45,996 nucleotides of DNA from an uncultured Bacteroidia bacterium (GTDB lineage Bacteria > Bacteroidota > Bacteroidia > Bacteroidales > UBA932), in assembly GCA_902762435.1 (NCBI GenBank), contig CACWOH010000017.1, positions 1 through 45,996 on the forward strand, read 5' to 3'. The notes beneath the pieces are model-generated. The model worked only from the letters and a program-made list of their open reading frames with translations, searched no databases and had not been told where the DNA came from. Position numbers and translations under genes: made by a program. This document shows, one piece after another, positions 42,084 through 45,996 of the stretch (within the stretch, counting starts at the first letter, position 1; each line of letters begins with the position of its first letter).

Positions 42084-43868
42084 ATGCTGAAGTCCTGCAG
42101 GCACATCCTCTTCAGCGGCCTTTTCGCCTTCCTGTTCCTGGTCCTGTTCAAGACCGGACTGCTGTACCATCTGGAGCAGTATTCCCTCTTCTGCCCGAAG
42201 GGGGAATATCTTCGCTCTTTCTTTGAACAGCCCGGGGGCGTCCTGGCGCTCGCCGGCGCCTTCCTGACGCAGTTCTGCCATTTCCCGGTGCTCGGGGCGG
42301 GCCTGTTCGCACTCTGCCTGTGCCTGCTGACCTGGCTGACCGGGAAAGCGTTCGGTCTGGAAGGGAAAGCCGCCTGGCTCGCCACCCTGCCCGCCCTGTT
42401 CCTGCTGCTGTTCGTCACGCGCCTGGACTACTCCATCTACCTGTTCAAGACCTACGGGCTCCTGTTCTCCCAGGTGCTGGGCTACACCGTCGCCGCCGGC
42501 CTGGTCCTGGTGTACCGGAAGTGTTTCCTGGGGCGGCGCTGCGCTCCGGTGTTCCCCGCCCTCGTCATACTGGCCGGATACCCCCTGTTCGGATCCTTTG
42601 CGCTGGTCGCCGCCGTCCTGATGGCGCTGACCGCGTTCCGGGAAGGGAAACGGGGCCTGATCGAGCTCGCGGTTACGCTCGTGCTGGGTGCTGCCGTCCC
42701 CTTGCTCTGCGGGGAACTGCCCGGCGTTTTCCCCAGGATCCACCGGAACTTCGTGTATTTCGCCGGCTTCCCGTATAAGGAATTCGTCGAGAACGGCATC
42801 TGCCAGGTTCCCCTGATCCTCGCCTTCGCCGCCATGGCCGCGCTCTGCTTCCTCCGGAAGGCGCGCGGATTCGCCGTGCCGGCCCTCGTCCTGGCGGCCG
42901 TCCTGGCCGTCGGCGCCGGTTCCAACTGGGACAGCGGCTTCCGTACCGTCCTCGGGATGGAGCGGGCCGTCTCGCAGCAGGATTGGGACCAGGTCCTGAA
43001 GCTGGCACAAAAGGAACGGACGCCCAACCGGATCCACGTCCTGTACCGCAACATCGCCCTCTACGGGAAAGGCACCCTGACGGAGGAGATGTTCCGGTAT
43101 CCGGACGGGGACGCTCCGCTCCGCTCGAAGGCGGTCTTCCCGATCTCCTACATCTGCGCCGCGCCCGTGCTGTATTACTGCGGCATGCCCAATCCCTGCG
43201 ACCGGCTGGCGATGGAATACTCTTCCACCTTCTGCAAGAATATCCACTTCTACAAGTACCAGGCGAAGACGGCGCTGCTCAGCGGCGAATACGACCTGGC
43301 CCGGAAATACCTGGACATGGTGGACGCCAACTGGTTCCAGGGGAAATGGGTGCGCAGATACCGCGCCTTCCTCGACAATCCGGCACTGATGGACGATGAT
43401 CCCGAATTCCAGCGCCTGCGTCCCCTGCTGCAGGGCGCCTGGACGAAGTATGACGCCATCGCGCCCCTGGAGGAGATGCTCTGGGCCCAGTTTGCGGACC
43501 CCGGATACGTGAACGAGTCCGTCTTCGAATGGCAGGCGGCCTGCTACCTGACCCGCAAGGATGCCGAGCGGACCCTGTACTGCGTCTTCAACCGGCACGA
43601 ACTCCTGCCGGACGCACCGGTCGGCACCGCCCTCGCGGAAGGCGCCGCCCTTTTTGCCAGCCAGAGCGGCGATCTGGACATGATGCGGGAGCTGGTGGGC
43701 GTGTTGTCGTCCCGGCAGCAGGTCCTGCGGGCGTTCAGCCAGTTCAGCAACGCACTGAACGCCGCCGGGGACCTCCGCTCGGAAAAGACGAAGGAACGCT
43801 TCCAGGCACGCTACGAAGGCACCTACTGGTATTATTACTATTTCATGGACATCAACACGAAACGATGA
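42084..43868 (+). CDS. Polytopic membrane protein, DUF6057-like
   Basis: 594-aa inner-membrane protein. The N-terminal half has about eight to ten hydrophobic helices (about 8-30, 48-75, 87-115, 125-145, 152-185, 195-215, 230-250, 262-280). The C-terminal half (about 290-590) is soluble and helical, TPR-like, with repeated tyrosine-rich helices (KYQAKTALLSGEYDLARKYL). Length and layout match DUF6057 proteins of Bacteroidetes, an uncharacterised family I recall by pattern. It starts six bases after the GH127 stop and overlaps the next gene by ATGA. It probably forms a functional pair with the haem-motif lipoprotein. Role unknown. Confidence 0.75.
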   Translation: MLKSCRHILFSGLFAFLFLVLFKTGLLYHLEQYSLFCPKGEYLRSFFEQPGGVLALAGAFLTQFCHFPVLGAGLFALCLCLLTWLTGKAFGLEGKAAWLATLPALFLLLFVTRLDYSIYLFKTYGLLFSQVLGYTVAAGLVLVYRKCFLGRRCAPVFPALVILAGYPLFGSFALVAAVLMALTAFREGKRGLIELAVTLVLGAAVPLLCGELPGVFPRIHRNFVYFAGFPYKEFVENGICQVPLILAFAAMAALCFLRKARGFAVPALVLAAVLAVGAGSNWDSGFRTVLGMERAVSQQDWDQVLKLAQKERTPNRIHVLYRNIALYGKGTLTEEMFRYPDGDAPLRSKAVFPISYICAAPVLYYCGMPNPCDRLAMEYSSTFCKNIHFYKYQAKTALLSGEYDLARKYLDMVDANWFQGKWVRRYRAFLDNPALMDDDPEFQRLRPLLQGAWTKYDAIAPLEEMLWAQFADPGYVNESVFEWQAACYLTRKDAERTLYCVFNRHELLPDAPVGTALAEGAALFASQSGDLDMMRELVGVLSSRQQVLRAFSQFSNALNAAGDLRSEKTKERFQARYEGTYWYYYYFMDINTKR

Positions 43869-45346
43869 AAAACTGCGGAACCGTCGTCCTGCTGGCCCTG
43901 CTGCTGGCCGCCGGCTGTACGCCGGCCGGCTGGAAGGATGCCGCCCCGGCTGCGGAAGCGCCTGCGCTGTATCCGGATTACACGGATATCGTCATCCCCT
44001 GCAACATCGCGCCCCTGAACTTCAATGTCCTCAATCCGGGCGACGCCTGCGTGGCCGTCCTGTCCGGCACGGACGCTTCCATCGTCCTCCGGGGCCCGGA
44101 AGTCCGCATCCCGGAGAAGAAGTGGCGGCGCCTGCTGGACGGGGCGGAAGCGCTGTCCGTGCAGGTCTTCGTCCGGAGAGACGGGAAGTGGCTTGCCCTT
44201 CCGGACACCCGCTGGACGGTCGCGGAGCCCGTGGACCGCTACGTTACCTACCGGCTGATCGAGCCGGGTTACTCCAACTACGGCGACCTGGTCCTGCGCC
44301 AGCGGGACCTGGGTTCCTTCCGGGAGAAGGACCTGTACAACAACTGCCTCATCAGCGGGCGGGTCGAGCAGCAGTGCATCAACTGCCACTCCTTCCAGAA
44401 CTACAGCACGGAGAATTTCCAGTTCCACGCCCGTCACACCGCGGGCGGGACCGTCGTCGTCACGGGCGACCGGGGGAAGAAAGTGGCGTTCAAGACCGGG
44501 GACCTGATTTCCAATGCCGTGTATCCTTCCTGGCATCCGTCCGAACCCCTGATCGCCTATTCGGTCAACACCACCTCCCAGGTGTTTTTCCGTTCCGACC
44601 GGCAGAAGATCGAGGTGTACGACTCCGCCTCGGACCTGATCCTGTACGATGTCGGCCGGGACGAGGTCAGCTACATCGTCCACGACTCCCTGCGTTACGA
44701 GACTTTCCCTTACTGGTCCGCGGACGGGAGGACCCTGTACTACGCCTCTTCCGACCTGCCTTCCTGGGGCGCGGACGCCTCGACGGACCCGACCCTGCTC
44801 ACGGACCGGATCCGCTACAGCATCTGCGCCGTTGACTTCGATCCAGCCACGCGCCGTTTCGGGGAACCCCGGATGGTCTTCGACGCCGCGGCCGACAGCC
44901 TCAGCGCCGTCACGCCGCGTCCCTCCCCCGACGGCCGCTACCTGCTGAGCGGGGTGGGCGACCACGGCTCCTTCCACGTATGGCACGAAGACGGAGACCT
45001 GTACCTGACGGACCTGGCGTCGGGCCGGACGCGGCCCCTGGACGAACTCAACTCCTCCCGGGCGGAGAGTTTCAAGTCATGGTCTTCGAATTCCCGTTGG
45101 ATCGTCTTTACGTCCCGGCGGGACGACGGGTCCTATTCCCGCCTGTATCTTTCCCATTTCGGCGCAGACGGCAGGGCCGGCAAGCCTTTCCTGATGCCGC
45201 AGCGCGACCCGGAGCAGAACCGGCGCCTGTTCAAGTCGTACAACGTACCGGAGTTTACCGTGGACGAGGTCCGCTGGAGTACGAAAAAACTGGAAGACAT
45301 CCTCCTCTCCGATCCGGTCCAGGCAAAACTGGTCCCGGAGAGATAG
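43865..45346 (+). CDS. TolB-like beta-propeller lipoprotein with a CxxCH haem motif
   Basis: 493-aa lipoprotein (AAGC, Cys18). After an N-terminal beta domain, a C171-I-N-C174-H175 motif inside QQCINCHSFQNY is the signature of covalent c-type haem attachment. The rest is a WD40/TolB-like propeller with repeated blades (YPSWHPSEPLIAYSV, FPYWSADGRTLYYAS, TPRPSPDGRYLLSG, FKSWSSNSRWIVFTS). Similar Bacteroidetes proteins are often labelled TolB or cytochrome c biosynthesis protein without proof. It overlaps the DUF6057-like gene and ends the PUL-side operon. It could be a redox or haem-dependent surface or periplasmic protein. ATG 43865 is chosen for the ATGA overlap and lipoprotein signal. Confidence 0.82.
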   Translation: MKNCGTVVLLALLLAAGCTPAGWKDAAPAAEAPALYPDYTDIVIPCNIAPLNFNVLNPGDACVAVLSGTDASIVLRGPEVRIPEKKWRRLLDGAEALSVQVFVRRDGKWLALPDTRWTVAEPVDRYVTYRLIEPGYSNYGDLVLRQRDLGSFREKDLYNNCLISGRVEQQCINCHSFQNYSTENFQFHARHTAGGTVVVTGDRGKKVAFKTGDLISNAVYPSWHPSEPLIAYSVNTTSQVFFRSDRQKIEVYDSASDLILYDVGRDEVSYIVHDSLRYETFPYWSADGRTLYYASSDLPSWGADASTDPTLLTDRIRYSICAVDFDPATRRFGEPRMVFDAAADSLSAVTPRPSPDGRYLLSGVGDHGSFHVWHEDGDLYLTDLASGRTRPLDELNSSRAESFKSWSSNSRWIVFTSRRDDGSYSRLYLSHFGADGRAGKPFLMPQRDPEQNRRLFKSYNVPEFTVDEVRWSTKKLEDILLSDPVQAKLVPER

Positions 45347-45375
45347 GCGTCTTCCCGGTTTGTATGTAAGCGGTA

Positions 45376-45825
45376 TTATTCGGCAGGAGCCAGGCGGTAG
45401 CCGTAGACGGTATCGGGACTGTAGTAAGGATACAGGATAAGCACGCGCTGGCTGCCGTTTTCGTGGGTGCATACCCAGAAACGACAGCCGGCGTTTCTGT
45501 TGTCCAAGGCCTCGTATTCCACATAGGTCCAGCCGTCACGTGTCCGGAAGGGGCGGCTTTCCGTCAACAGGACGAAGGTATTGTCTTTCTTGCGGTCCAG
45601 CGAAATGACCGCTTCCCGTTTGTCGTAGTCGACCTTGAGGGTGCCGGCGGCCTTGCGCCAGCGGGGGATGTTCATCTCGCCGATTGCGTATTCGGACCTG
45701 ATGTTCACCGCTAAGTATGTGTCTTCGATCCGGCCCCAGCCGGTCTCCGCGACCTTCCAGGTCTGCGCCATTGCCGCCGACCCCGTCAGCAGCGCCAGGC
45801 ATAAAATGAGGATTCCTTTTTTCAT
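45376..45825 (-). CDS. Small secreted protein of unknown function
   Basis: 149 aa, convergent with the TolB-like gene and ending 29 bases from it. A clean signal peptide (MKKGILILCLALLTGSAAMAQ) precedes a beta-strand-rich domain with alternating charged and aromatic strands (TLKVDYDKREAVISLDRK, GWTYVEYEALDNRNAGCRFWVC). That domain resembles small beta-sandwich or lipocalin-like periplasmic proteins in layout only. No family recognised. The open frame extends upstream to 45960, but the ATG at 45825 is the one behind the -7 box that opens a signal peptide. Confidence 0.75.
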   Translation of the reverse strand: MKKGILILCLALLTGSAAMAQTWKVAETGWGRIEDTYLAVNIRSEYAIGEMNIPRWRKAAGTLKVDYDKREAVISLDRKKDNTFVLLTESRPFRTRDGWTYVEYEALDNRNAGCRFWVCTHENGSQRVLILYPYYSPDTVYGYRLAPAE

Positions 45826-45845
45826 AGCACGAAGAATTTCCATTT

Positions 45846-45853
45846 CAAATATA
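45846..45853 (-). promoter_or_regulatory. -7 box for the small secreted protein
   Basis: Reads TATATTTG on the - strand, an exact TAnnTTTG match, 20 bases upstream of the start codon at 45825. Confidence 0.65.
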
Positions 45854-45879
45854 CAACTTTTTTTTCTTTCTCTCCTACA

Positions 45880-45996
45880 CCCTGCGGCAGCATATCCTGC
45901 TCCGGCAGCAGGCAGGCTTGCCCCTTCAAACCCTTCGGTCGCTTCGCTCCCTCGTCCCACCGCTGCGCTTCGCTTGCGGTCCCCCCGTTCATGAGC
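45880..45996. other. GC-rich non-coding tail with short inverted repeats
   Basis: No gene is supported here. The segment holds short inverted repeats (CCTGCT/AGCAGG at 45895-45911 and CCGC/GCGG at 45960-45979) and the motif CGCTGCGCTTCGC. That motif resembles CGCTGCGTCCTTCGC inside the putative ncRNA near 3690. It may be the edge of an intergenic repeat element cut by the window end. Confidence 0.25.

Overview
The window is a GC-rich, gene-dense bacterial chromosome segment from a member of the Bacteroidales. The evidence is a SusC/SusD pair, a hybrid two-component sensor-regulator (HTCS), many lipoprotein glycosidases, and promoters of the Bacteroidetes TAnnTTTG type rather than sigma-70 boxes. 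The high GC and long antisense shadow frames fit high-GC gut lineages (Alistipes-like or uncultured rumen/gut Bacteroidales). I cannot place it further. No IS element, prophage, CRISPR array or rRNA is present. There is one tRNA (His, GTG).

Region 1 (1-7.9 kb): a GH3 glycosidase lipoprotein, then on the opposite strand a group II/UG-like reverse transcriptase whose 3' end overlaps GH3. Upstream of the RT is a 136-nt segment closed by a perfect 12-bp inverted repeat and holding four further hairpins. Upstream of that is a small uncharacterised protein. Divergent from these are a dipeptidyl-peptidase III-like lipoprotein whose first zinc-ligand His is Arg, a secreted alpha/beta hydrolase and a DUF4380 protein.

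Region 2 (7.9-21.4 kb): nine same-strand, tightly spaced genes that I do not recognise as any described system. Four small membrane proteins come first (three with an N-terminal zinc ribbon and Pro/Gln-rich linker). Then come two giant paralogous proteins (1345 and 1285 aa) sharing a D-x-D-x-T module near the C-terminus. Interleaved with and following these are three exported or membrane-anchored proteins that carry four copies of one ~155-residue domain. A bidirectional terminator and tRNA-His close the region.

Region 3 (21.5-23.4 kb): a carboxyltransferase of the oxaloacetate decarboxylase alpha/pyruvate carboxylase B type, with a C-terminal biotinyl-like domain that lacks the biotinylated lysine. 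A strong terminator follows.

Region 4 (23.5-45.8 kb): a polysaccharide utilisation locus. The order is HTCS regulator, GH31 (alpha-xylosidase-like), SusC, SusD, GH43, two tandem GH27, a GH5-like glycosidase, GH127 beta-L-arabinofuranosidase, a polytopic DUF6057-like protein and a TolB-like beta-propeller lipoprotein with a CxxCH haem motif. The enzyme set points to a plant cell-wall glycan with alpha-galactose, alpha-xylose and arabinofuranose. Candidates are extensin-type glycans or arabinosylated xyloglucan. A small convergent secreted protein and a short unexplained GC-rich tail end the window.
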